DNA of 64,000 nt from positions 372,001 to 436,000 of the forward strand of contig NZ_JAPKNJ010000003.1 in assembly GCF_026343945.1 (NCBI RefSeq), written 5' to 3'. The translations under genes were made by a program, and so were the position numbers. Origin of the DNA: Kaistia algarum (GTDB lineage Bacteria > Pseudomonadota > Alphaproteobacteria > Rhizobiales > Kaistiaceae). Under the pieces are notes generated by a model. The model saw only the letters and a program-made list of their open reading frames with translations. It did no database searches and was not told the DNA's origin. Shown here piece by piece: positions 1 through 7,988 of this stretch; positions within the stretch are counted from its first letter, which is position 1, and each line of letters starts with the position of its first letter.

Positions 1-2
1 TC

Positions 3-1898
3 GCCATCGTCATGCTGGCCGGCGGTATCGACCTGTCCGTCGGTTCGGTTTTCGCGCTCGCCAATTTCGCGGCGCTCGCCTTCATCAATTATCTCGGCTG
101 GCCGCTCTATCTCGCCATTCCCGCCGTCGCCGCCATCGGGGCTTTCGTCGGCCTGATCAACGGCCTGCTCGTCGGCTATCTGCGGTTGCGCGCCTTCCTG
201 ACGACGCTGGCGACGCTGATCATCGTGCGCGCCGTCGTCGACCTGCTCATCCTCGCCTATGCCCGCAAGGTCGCGATGACGATGAGCGATTCCGACGCCT
301 GGCTGTTCCTGGGCGAGGGCGATTTCTTCGGCATCCCGTTCAATTTCGTGCTGCTCGTGGCTGTCGCCATCATCGCGCATCTGGTGCTGAGCCGCTCGCG
401 CTATGGCTGGCACATCCTGGCCGTGGGCGGCTCGCGCCGCTCGGCCTATAATGCCGGCATCGCGGTCCGCCGCACCATCTGCATCACCTATGTCATCTCC
501 GGCATGTTCGCGGCGATCGGCGGCATGTTCTACGCCGCCCGGCTCGGCAGCGTCGGTCCGGACACCGGCATCGGCCTCGAAGTCACCGTGCTGACGGCGG
601 CCGTGCTCGGCGGCGTCAGCCTCGGCGGCGGTCGTGGCTCGATCTTCAAGGCGCTGCTCGGCACCGCGATCGTGCTCCTCGTCACCAACAGCCTGATCCG
701 CCTCAACATGCCGAGCGGTGCGACGCCGTTGGTGCTCGGGCTTCTCCTGCTGCTCGCGGTCGCGGTCGATATCCGCTGGCTCAAGAACCGCCACAAGCTG
801 CTGTCGCGGGTCTATGTGTCGCCGACCTATTTCGAGCTGCCGCAGCGCCCGGCGACCGAAGCCGGCTCCGCCTCGCCCTATGCCGTCAACGATGCCTTCC
901 ATGGCGTCGAGGCGATCGGCCTCGGCGAGCTGGATGGCCCGGAAGACATGATCTTCGACAGCCATGACAATCTCTATACCGGCGGCCGGCAGGGCGACAT
1001 CGTCCGCTTCCTGGCGCCCGACTACCGCAAGTCCGAGGTCTTCGTTCATCTCGGCGGCTTCCCGCTCGGCCTTGCCTTCGACGCCAAGGACAATCTTCAC
1101 GCCTGCGTCGCCGGCATGGGCGTCTACATGGTGACGCCCGAGCGCGAGATCGTGCGTCTGTCGGACGAGACCAATCGCAGCTTGCTGTCGATCATCGACG
1201 ATTCCCGCATCCGCATGGCCGATGATCTCGACATCGCCCCCGATGGCCGGGTCTTCTTCAGCGAGGCGACGGTTCGCTACGGCGTGTCCGACTGGGCCGT
1301 CGATGCGCTGGAAGGCCGCGGCAATGGCCGCATCATCGCCTATGACCCCCGCAGCAAGACGACCCGCACGGTTCTCTCCGGCCGGATCTTCCCCAACGGC
1401 ATCTGCATGGTCGGCGATGGCGAATCGCTGCTCTTCGCGGAGACCTGGGCCTGCCGCATCAGCCGGTTCTGGTTTGCGGGCCCGAAGAAGGGCCAGGTCG
1501 AGACTGTCGTCGCCGATCTGCCGGGCTATCCCGACAATCTGAACAAGGCGTCAGACGGAAGCTTCTGGGTCGCGCTCGCCGGCATGCGCTCGCCCGTCTT
1601 CGACATGAGCCTCACCGTGCCGTCGTTCCGCCGCCGCATGGCGCAGCGCGTCGCCATGGATGAATGGCTCTACCCGAACCTGAACACCGGCTGCGTGGTC
1701 AAGGTGTCACTGGACGGGACCGTGACGGAATCGCTCTGGGATCTCGGCGGCGCCTCGCATCCGCAGATCACCTCGGTGCGCGAGCACAAGGGCTATCTCT
1801 ATCTCGGCGGCATCAACAACAACCGCATCGGCCGCCACAAGCTGGCGGATGCGGACCCGTCCTGGACCAGCCAGTACGCCTATTGGGGACAGCCCTGA
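3..1898 (+). CDS. RbsC-type sugar ABC permease fused to a strictosidine-synthase/SMP-30-like beta-propeller (5' end outside window)
   Basis: The frame is already open at the window edge and the first visible residues (AIVMLAGGIDLSVGS) are the inner part of an RbsC-family permease, so the N-terminus is missing. Numbering from the first Met at 12, residues 1-262 are membrane permease with the GIDLSVGS and GGVSLGGGRG motifs. A short linker follows, then residues 296-615 form a six-blade-type lactonase propeller with PED (310-312), PNG (461-463) and YPDN (506-509), the usual metal-site segments of strictosidine synthase/SMP-30 proteins. No stop or frame shift separates the parts, so this is a true fusion. 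The propeller should lie on the cytoplasmic side after the last helix, where it might open or hydrolyse an incoming lactone; that role is inference. Its stop overlaps the next start (TGATG). Confidence 0.85.
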   Translation, partial: AIVMLAGGIDLSVGSVFALANFAALAFINYLGWPLYLAIPAVAAIGAFVGLINGLLVGYLRLRAFLTTLATLIIVRAVVDLLILAYARKVAMTMSDSDAWLFLGEGDFFGIPFNFVLLVAVAIIAHLVLSRSRYGWHILAVGGSRRSAYNAGIAVRRTICITYVISGMFAAIGGMFYAARLGSVGPDTGIGLEVTVLTAAVLGGVSLGGGRGSIFKALLGTAIVLLVTNSLIRLNMPSGATPLVLGLLLLLAVAVDIRWLKNRHKLLSRVYVSPTYFELPQRPATEAGSASPYAVNDAFHGVEAIGLGELDGPEDMIFDSHDNLYTGGRQGDIVRFLAPDYRKSEVFVHLGGFPLGLAFDAKDNLHACVAGMGVYMVTPEREIVRLSDETNRSLLSIIDDSRIRMADDLDIAPDGRVFFSEATVRYGVSDWAVDALEGRGNGRIIAYDPRSKTTRTVLSGRIFPNGICMVGDGESLLFAETWACRISRFWFAGPKKGQVETVVADLPGYPDNLNKASDGSFWVALAGMRSPVFDMSLTVPSFRRRMAQRVAMDEWLYPNLNTGCVVKVSLDGTVTESLWDLGGASHPQITSVREHKGYLYLGGINNNRIGRHKLADADPSWTSQYAYWGQP

Positions 1899-2992
1899 TG
1901 TCGTTCCTCAAGCGAACCTATGATTCGATCTTCGGCGCAGGCGAGGCGGCGGTAACGGTGCCGCCGCTCGACGGGGCGCTGCTGCCGAACGACGCGCTGG
2001 ATCAGGCCGATCTGGTCGCGACGGCGGCGGGCGCGGACAATCTCGTCCGCGATGGCGAGCGCTGCTTCTTCAGCAGCGGCGCCGAGCTGTTCCGTCTGGA
2101 TCTGATCGACGGCACGACGCCGGCAGGACGTTTGGATGCGCCGATCAGCGCGCTCGCCGCCGACGGCAAGGGGGCGCTTGCCGTCGGGCTGAGCGGCAAG
2201 GGGCTGGTCATCCGGGGCGGTCCCCATGAGGGCCGCCGGCTCTCCGGCCTGCCCGAAGCCGACGCGGCCTGCATCACGGCGCTTGCCTTCGATGGGCCGG
2301 ACAAGCTCTTCCTCGCCGTCGGCTCGAGCCGGAACCGGCCGGAAGATTGGGCGCGCGATCTGATGGAGCGCAACCACCTCGGCTCCGTCTGGCAGGTCGA
2401 TCTCGCGACCGGCACGGCACGCCGCATCGCCGAAAAGCTCGGCTGGCCGGCGGGTCTTCTGGTCCGCAAGGGCGCCGGCCTCGTCGTCTCGGAGGCCTGG
2501 CGCCATCGCCTGATCGCCCTCGACGACAAGGGACGGAGTTCCGTCCTGCTCGACAATCTCCCGGCCTATCCCTCGCGCCTCGATGCCGGCGAGGGCGGGC
2601 TCTGGCTCTCCCTGTTCGCGCCGCGCCGCCAGCTGATCGAATTCGTGCTGCGCGAGCCTGCCTTCCGGCGGAAGATGCTGAAGGAGATCGATCCCGCCCA
2701 TTGGATGGCGCCGGCCCTCTCCTCGGGCAAGAGCTTCCTCGAGCCGCTGCAGGGCGGATCGGTGAAGCAGCTCGGCGTCCTGAAGCCATGGGCGCCGTCG
2801 CGCTCCTACGGGCTCCTCGTCCGCCTCAATGAGCGCTTCCTGCCGGAGGCGAGCTTTCATAGCCGTGCCGACGGGACACGCCACGGCATCACCAGCAGCC
2901 TCGCGATCGGCGACCGCACTCTGGTGACGTCGAAAGGCGGAGGCGCCGTGCTCGCGATCGCGGCGGACGACAATCGCAGGGAAGTTGCATGA
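1898..2992 (+). CDS. Strictosidine-synthase-like beta-propeller protein, probably without a full metal site
   Basis: A 364-residue cytoplasmic protein (no signal peptide) that resembles the propeller half of the preceding fusion: both share an FRR(K/R)M segment after a WLSL/WVAL blade. The start is the ATG in the TGATG overlap with the upstream stop, so translation is probably coupled. At the two places where the upstream propeller has PNG and YPDN, this protein has PAG and YPSR, so two likely metal ligands are changed. It may be a non-catalytic binding paralogue or use another chemistry. It overlaps the ABC ATPase start by four bases, so all three genes look like one operon. The substrate is unknown. 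Confidence 0.7.
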   Translation: MSFLKRTYDSIFGAGEAAVTVPPLDGALLPNDALDQADLVATAAGADNLVRDGERCFFSSGAELFRLDLIDGTTPAGRLDAPISALAADGKGALAVGLSGKGLVIRGGPHEGRRLSGLPEADAACITALAFDGPDKLFLAVGSSRNRPEDWARDLMERNHLGSVWQVDLATGTARRIAEKLGWPAGLLVRKGAGLVVSEAWRHRLIALDDKGRSSVLLDNLPAYPSRLDAGEGGLWLSLFAPRRQLIEFVLREPAFRRKMLKEIDPAHWMAPALSSGKSFLEPLQGGSVKQLGVLKPWAPSRSYGLLVRLNERFLPEASFHSRADGTRHGITSSLAIGDRTLVTSKGGGAVLAIAADDNRREVA

Positions 2993-4494
2993 TGACGGCG
3001 CCACTGATCGAATTGCGCGATGTCTCCAAGGACTATCGCGGCGTCTTTGCGGTCCGGAACGTCAATTTCACCCTGAACAAGGGCGAGATCCACGCGCTCC
3101 TGGGGGAGAACGGAGCCGGTAAGTCGACGCTGACCAAGATGATCGCCGGCGTCACGCAGCCGAGCCAGGGCCAGATCCTGCTCGACGGCAAGCCGGTCAG
3201 CTTCCAGCGTCCGGCCGAGGCGCTGTACAACGGTATCGCCATGGTGTTCCAGGAGACCAGCCTGGTGCCGTCGATGACGGTCGCGCAGAACCTCTATCTC
3301 GGCGACGAGAAGCTGTTCAACCGGCTGCGCGGGCTCTACATCGCGGCGCAGCAGTTCCTGTCGTCGCTCAATTTCAACGTCGATCCCTGGGCCAACGTCT
3401 CGACCCTCGGCGCGGCGCAGAAGCAGCTGGTCGAGATTGCCCGCGCGGTCCGGCAGAAGTCGCGCGTCATCATCTTCGATGAGCCGACCGCGACGCTGAC
3501 GCCGGAGGAGAAGCACTATTTCTTCTCCCTCGTCGATCGCCTGCGCAAGGACGGCGTCTCGATCGTCTTCATCAGCCATGCGCTGGAAGAGGCGCTGGCG
3601 ATCTCGGACCGGATCACCATCCTGCGCGACGGCGAACTGGTCGCGTCCGACGTGACGTCCAAGTTCGATCGCGACGGCATCATCCGCGCCATGGTCGGGC
3701 GCTCGCTCTCCAACGAGCTCTATGGCCGCAAGCGCAGCGATGCCGATGCGCGTCCGCCGGGCCCCAAGGTGCTGAGCGTCGAGAACCTCTCCATGGGCTC
3801 GATGGTCCGCAACACCTCGTTCTCGATCTATGCGGGCCAGGTGACGGGGCTGTTCGGCCTGATCGGTTCGGGGCGCACCGAGACGGCGAAGATCATCGCC
3901 GGCGTCATCAAGCGCAACATCTTCCATGGCGGCGAACTGCGCTTCGGCGAGCGCTCGGTGCGCTATCGCGAACCGCGGCCGGCCATGCGCGACGGCATCG
4001 TCTATGTGACGGAGGATCGCAAGGCCGAAGGCTTCTTCGAGACTATGTCGATCGCCGAGAACATCCAGATGGGCCTCCTCGCCTCGGGCCTGCAGTCGAG
4101 CAGCGTCGTGACGCAGGGCGAAGCGCGCGCGGTGACGGCCGAATGGTCGAAGCTGCTGCAGATCCGAGCGATCAACCCCAATGCGCGCATCGTCGAGCTC
4201 TCGGGCGGCAACCAGCAGAAGGTCGTGATCGCCAAGTCGCTGGTGCAGAAGCCGAAGCTGGTCATCTTTGACGAGCCGACGCGCGGCGTCGATGTCGGTG
4301 CGATCGCCGAGATCCACAAGGTCATCCAGGACCTCGCCGATAGCGGTCTCGCCGTGATGGTGATCTCGTCTTATCTGCCGGAGATCATGGTGCTGTCGGA
4401 CCGCATCCTCGTCTACCGCATGGGCCGCGTGGTCGAGGAATTCACGCCGGGCCGGGCGACCGAAGAGAAGATCATGTATGCGGCCGTCCACTGA
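2989..4494 (+). CDS. Sugar ABC transporter double ATPase (RbsA/MglA family)
   Basis: This 501-residue protein has two ABC ATPase halves, as in RbsA/MglA/XylG. The N-terminal half has an intact Walker A (GENGAGKST) and Walker B (IIFDEPTA), with a weak signature around STLGAAQ. The C-terminal half has the degenerate P-loop GLIGSGRTE normal for this family, but a full LSGGNQQKV signature and a Walker B (VIFDEPTRGVD). It would energise uptake with the permease-propeller fusion at the window's left edge; the binding protein is presumably upstream, outside the window. The start lies in an ATGA overlap with the preceding gene. The substrate cannot be read from sequence. Confidence 0.9.
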   Translation: MMTAPLIELRDVSKDYRGVFAVRNVNFTLNKGEIHALLGENGAGKSTLTKMIAGVTQPSQGQILLDGKPVSFQRPAEALYNGIAMVFQETSLVPSMTVAQNLYLGDEKLFNRLRGLYIAAQQFLSSLNFNVDPWANVSTLGAAQKQLVEIARAVRQKSRVIIFDEPTATLTPEEKHYFFSLVDRLRKDGVSIVFISHALEEALAISDRITILRDGELVASDVTSKFDRDGIIRAMVGRSLSNELYGRKRSDADARPPGPKVLSVENLSMGSMVRNTSFSIYAGQVTGLFGLIGSGRTETAKIIAGVIKRNIFHGGELRFGERSVRYREPRPAMRDGIVYVTEDRKAEGFFETMSIAENIQMGLLASGLQSSSVVTQGEARAVTAEWSKLLQIRAINPNARIVELSGGNQQKVVIAKSLVQKPKLVIFDEPTRGVDVGAIAEIHKVIQDLADSGLAVMVISSYLPEIMVLSDRILVYRMGRVVEEFTPGRATEEKIMYAAVH

Positions 4495-4527
4495 CGGCCG
4501 CAGCGTGTTTCGGAGGCGGCAGCGGCC

Positions 4528-5244
4528 TCACGCCATGTAGAGGCCGCCATTCACCTGGATGGCCTCGCCGCTGATATAGGACGCACCGGGTCCTGCCAGG
4601 AAGACGGCGACCGAAGCGACCTCGTCGACGCGGCCGAGCCGGCGCAGCGGCAGACCCTCGATCGCCTTCTGGACCCGGTCCGGCGCGAGGCTCTGCATCA
4701 TCCGCGTATCGATCAGACCCGGCGAGATCGCGTTGACCCGAATGCGCGGCCCCAGCTCCTGCGCGAGGCTGCGCGTCAGCGCCAGCACGCCGCCCTTCGC
4801 CGAGGCATAGGGCGCATGGTCGGCGCTGCCGCGATGGCCGGCCATCGAGGCGATGTTGATGATGCTGCCGCCGTCGCGGATCAGCGGCAGCACGGCCTGC
4901 AGCGTCAGATAGACCCCGTCGAGATTGACCGCGATGCCGCGCGCCCAGTCGCCCGGCTTCAGAGTCGCGAAGGGGAGGTGCTCGTAAAGGCCGGCCGAGG
5001 TTATGACGGTGTCGAGCGCGCCGAAGCGCTCGGTCAGCTGGCGCGCGAGGTCCGCCGTCTCTTCGCCATTGGCGACGTCATGGCGAAAGACATGCGCCTC
5101 CGTCGGCAGCTCGGCGGCGAAGCTCTCGAGCGCCGCCGGATTGAGATCCGTCAGGGCGAGCGTCGCGCCCTCCGCCGCGAAGGCCCGCGCGACGGCGCGG
5201 CCGATCTCGCCATTGGCGCCGGTGATCAGAACATAGCTGGACAA
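4528..5244 (-). CDS. SDR-family oxidoreductase
   Basis: A 238-residue classical short-chain dehydrogenase: TGANGEIG cofactor motif near the N-terminus, NIAS in mid-protein and the YASAK catalytic segment near residue 150, ending with GEAIQVNGG. I chose the TTG start at 5244 because a strong GGAGG lies about six bases upstream and because the longer open frame lacks SDR homology and has poor codon use. It is the last gene of a minus-strand cluster (SDR, E1, E2, aldehyde dehydrogenase, SDR), so it probably oxidises or reduces an intermediate of that pathway. NAD or NADP preference and substrate are not determined. Confidence 0.8.
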   Translation of the reverse strand: MSSYVLITGANGEIGRAVARAFAAEGATLALTDLNPAALESFAAELPTEAHVFRHDVANGEETADLARQLTERFGALDTVITSAGLYEHLPFATLKPGDWARGIAVNLDGVYLTLQAVLPLIRDGGSIINIASMAGHRGSADHAPYASAKGGVLALTRSLAQELGPRIRVNAISPGLIDTRMMQSLAPDRVQKAIEGLPLRRLGRVDEVASVAVFLAGPGASYISGEAIQVNGGLYMA

Positions 5245-5273
5245 GGTTTCCTCCCTCGAAGGCGCTGGCTCGC

Positions 5274-6716
5274 CTAAAGGCCGGCCATGCAGAGATATTT
5301 GAGTTCGCTGTAGTCCTCGATGCCGTGGCGGGATCCCTCGCGGCCGAAGCCGGATTCCTTGATGCCGCCGAAGGGTGCGACCTCGGTCGAGATCAGACCG
5401 GTATTGATACCGATCATGCCGCACTCCATCGCCTCGGCGACGCGCCAGATCCGCCCGATGTCGCGGCTGTAGAAATAACCGGCAAGGCCGAATTCGGTGT
5501 CGTTCGCCAACCGGATCGCCTCCGCCTCGTCGGCGAAGCGGAACAGTGCCGCCACCGGGCCGAAGGTCTCTTCACGCGCCAGCGCCATGTCCGGCGTGCA
5601 TCCGGTGAGTACGGTCGGCTCGAAGAACGTTCCGCCGAGGCTATGTCGTTGGCCGCCCGATAGAATTTCGGCGCCATGCTTGACCGCGTCGGCGATGTGT
5701 TCCTCGACCTTGGCGAGCGCCGCACCGTCGATGAGCGGTCCCTGCGTCACGCCGGGCTCCGTGCCGGGGCCGACCTCGAGCCGTGCGACCGCGACGGCCA
5801 GCCGGCGGGAGAACTCCTTATAGACGCCGTCCTGAACCAGGATGCGGTTGACGCAGACGCAGGTCTGGCCGGTGTTGCGGTATTTCGAGGTGATCGCCCC
5901 TTCGACGGCGGCATCGAGATCCGCATCGTCGAACACGATGAAGGGCGCATTGCCGCCGAGCTCCATCGAGAGCTTCTTCAGCGTGGCCGCGCTCTGCCCC
6001 ATCAGCAGCTTGCCGATCTCGGTTGAGCCGGTGAAGGAGAGCTTGCGCACGACCGGGTTCGCGGTCAGCTCGCCGCCGATTTCGCGGGCGCTCCCGGTGA
6101 TGACATTGATCACGCCGGCCGGGATGCCGGCCCGCTCGGCGAGACGGGCCAGCGCCAGCGCCGTCAGCGGCGTCTGCGAGGCCGGCTTGACGATCATCGT
6201 GCAGCCTGCGGCCAAAGCGGCAGCGGCCTTGCGGGTGATCATCGCCGCCGGAAAGTTCCATGGCGTGATCGCGGCGCAGACGCCGACTGGCTGGCGGATG
6301 ACCAGCAGGCGGCTGTCGGCGCGATGGCTCGGGATGATCTCACCATAGACGCGCTTCGCCTCTTCCGCGAACCATTCGACATAAGCCGCCGCATAGGCGA
6401 CCTCGCCGCGTGCTTCGGCCAGCGGCTTGCCCTGCTCGCGCGTCATGATCATGGCGAGGTCTTCGGTCGCCGCGCCGATCGCATCGAACCAGCGGCGAAG
6501 GATGTTCGCCCGCTCCTTGGCCGTGCGGGCCCGCCAGGCCGGCAAAGCGCGTTCGGCGGCGGCGATCGCCTCGCGCGTATCCGCCGCGCCGAGCTGCGGC
6601 ACATGCGCGATGATCTCGCCCGTTGCCGGATCGGTCACGGCGAGCTTCGGCTTCCCGGTCCAGATGCCGTCGATCAGGCAACGGTCGCGAAGCAAGTCCG
6701 GGTCGACGAGATCCAT
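5274..6716 (-). CDS. NAD(P)-dependent aldehyde dehydrogenase, succinate-semialdehyde dehydrogenase (GabD)-like
   Basis: A full-length 480-residue aldehyde dehydrogenase. Visible motifs are TPWNFP, the Rossmann FTGSTEIG, the catalytic-base region MELGGNAP and the nucleophile segment NTGQTCVC, whose first Cys is the expected catalytic residue. The overall pattern, including the N-terminal DPATGEIIAHVPQLG, is closest to the GabD/SSADH group. It starts with ATG behind a GGGAGC-like site, 12 bases after the E2 stop. In this operon it more likely handles an aldehyde made by the SDR and thiamine-dependent enzymes than GABA-derived semialdehyde, because no aminotransferase is nearby. The exact substrate is uncertain. 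Confidence 0.85.
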   Translation of the reverse strand: MDLVDPDLLRDRCLIDGIWTGKPKLAVTDPATGEIIAHVPQLGAADTREAIAAAERALPAWRARTAKERANILRRWFDAIGAATEDLAMIMTREQGKPLAEARGEVAYAAAYVEWFAEEAKRVYGEIIPSHRADSRLLVIRQPVGVCAAITPWNFPAAMITRKAAAALAAGCTMIVKPASQTPLTALALARLAERAGIPAGVINVITGSAREIGGELTANPVVRKLSFTGSTEIGKLLMGQSAATLKKLSMELGGNAPFIVFDDADLDAAVEGAITSKYRNTGQTCVCVNRILVQDGVYKEFSRRLAVAVARLEVGPGTEPGVTQGPLIDGAALAKVEEHIADAVKHGAEILSGGQRHSLGGTFFEPTVLTGCTPDMALAREETFGPVAALFRFADEAEAIRLANDTEFGLAGYFYSRDIGRIWRVAEAMECGMIGINTGLISTEVAPFGGIKESGFGREGSRHGIEDYSELKYLCMAGL

Positions 6717-6728
6717 CGTGAAGCTCCC

Positions 6729-7967
6729 TTAAGCGAGCAGGCGAAGCGGCTGCTCGATCAGATCCTTGAAAGCGGAGAGGTAGCGGGCACCGATCGCGCC
6801 ATCGACCGAGCGATGGTCGACGGAGAGCGTGCAGTTCATGACCGTGGCGGCGACGATCGTGTCGTCCTCGCGCACGACGGCCCGGCGCTTTCCGGCGCCG
6901 ACGGCGAGGATGCAGCTCTGCGGCGGATTGATGATCGCCGCGAAGGACACGACGCCATACATGCCGAGATTGGATACGGTGAAGCCGCCGCCCTGATAGT
7001 CGTCGGGCTTCAGCTTGTTGGCGCGGGCCCGTCCGGCGAGTTCCTTGATCTCGTTCGAAAGTGTGCCGAGGCTCTTCTCGTCGGCCCGGCGCAGCACCGG
7101 CGTGATCAGCCCGCCATCCGTCGCGACGGCAACCGAGACATCGACATCATCGAAACGGAGGATCGCATCCTCCGTCCACATCGCATTCGCCTCGGGCACA
7201 ATGCGGAGCGCCTTGGCGGCCGCCTTGATCACGAGGTCGTTGACGGAAAGCTTGTACTCGTCCGCCGCGACCGCGTTGAGGTCTGCCCGCAGCGCCAGCA
7301 GGCGATCGATCTCGCATTCGGCGCTCAGATAGAAATGCGGGACGGTCTGCTTCGATTCGAGCAGCCGTCTGGCGATGACCCGGCGCATGGCGCTGTGCGG
7401 CAGCCGCGTGACCCGCTCGACGGGAGCTTCGGAAGCCGGTGCCTGGCGCGGCTCGGCCGCTGGTGACGACGGCGCCGGCGCGACGGCTGCACGTGCGCGT
7501 TCGACATCGAGCCGCACGATCCGGCCGCGCGGACCGCTGCCGGTGAGCGAGGCGAGGTCGACGTTGCTCTCGGCGGCGAGACGGCGCGCCAGCGGCGAGG
7601 CGAGGTGCCGCGGCGATACGTCGTCGGCCGCTCGGGTCGCGACCGCAGGCTTCGGGGCGGCTGGTGTTGCTGGCTGAGCCGGTGGCGCGGCGGGCGCGGG
7701 CGTCGGCGCTTCGGCGAGCGATTCTCCGGGCTGTAGGAGAATGGCGATGGGCGCATTCACGGGCACGCCATTCGTCCCGGCGGCGACGAGTAGCCGCCCG
7801 AGGATCCCGGCCTCGGCGGCTTCCATTTCCATGGTCGCCTTGTCCGTCTCGATCTCGGCGATGATCTCGCCAGCCGCGACGGCATCGCCCTCGGCCTTCA
7901 GCCAGCGCGCCAGCGTGCCTTCCTCCATCCCGGCTGAAAGGGACGGCATCAGGATTTCCTTGGGCAT
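6729..7967 (-). CDS. Dihydrolipoamide acyltransferase (E2) of a 2-oxoacid dehydrogenase complex
   Basis: A 412-residue E2. Residues 1-78 form one lipoyl domain with the ETDKA motif (Lys43 is the lipoylation site). A Pro/Ala-rich linker follows, then a peripheral-subunit-binding domain near residues 115-150 (SPLARRLA, GSGPRGRI). The catalytic acyltransferase domain ends with DHRSVDG, containing the active-site His (about 385). It starts 21 bases after the E1 stop and so should form a complex with it. No E3 (dihydrolipoamide dehydrogenase) gene is in the window; E3 would be shared or encoded elsewhere. Pyruvate, acetoin and branched-chain versions cannot be separated from sequence alone. Confidence 0.9.
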   Translation of the reverse strand: MPKEILMPSLSAGMEEGTLARWLKAEGDAVAAGEIIAEIETDKATMEMEAAEAGILGRLLVAAGTNGVPVNAPIAILLQPGESLAEAPTPAPAAPPAQPATPAAPKPAVATRAADDVSPRHLASPLARRLAAESNVDLASLTGSGPRGRIVRLDVERARAAVAPAPSSPAAEPRQAPASEAPVERVTRLPHSAMRRVIARRLLESKQTVPHFYLSAECEIDRLLALRADLNAVAADEYKLSVNDLVIKAAAKALRIVPEANAMWTEDAILRFDDVDVSVAVATDGGLITPVLRRADEKSLGTLSNEIKELAGRARANKLKPDDYQGGGFTVSNLGMYGVVSFAAIINPPQSCILAVGAGKRRAVVREDDTIVAATVMNCTLSVDHRSVDGAIGARYLSAFKDLIEQPLRLLA

Positions 7968-7988
7968 CCGACGGCTCCGGAGAGAAGA

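Noticed and set aside
2857..4491. 544-codon minus-strand open frame
   Set aside because: Lies fully opposite the clear double ABC ATPase; the His/Arg/Asp-rich translation has no motif.
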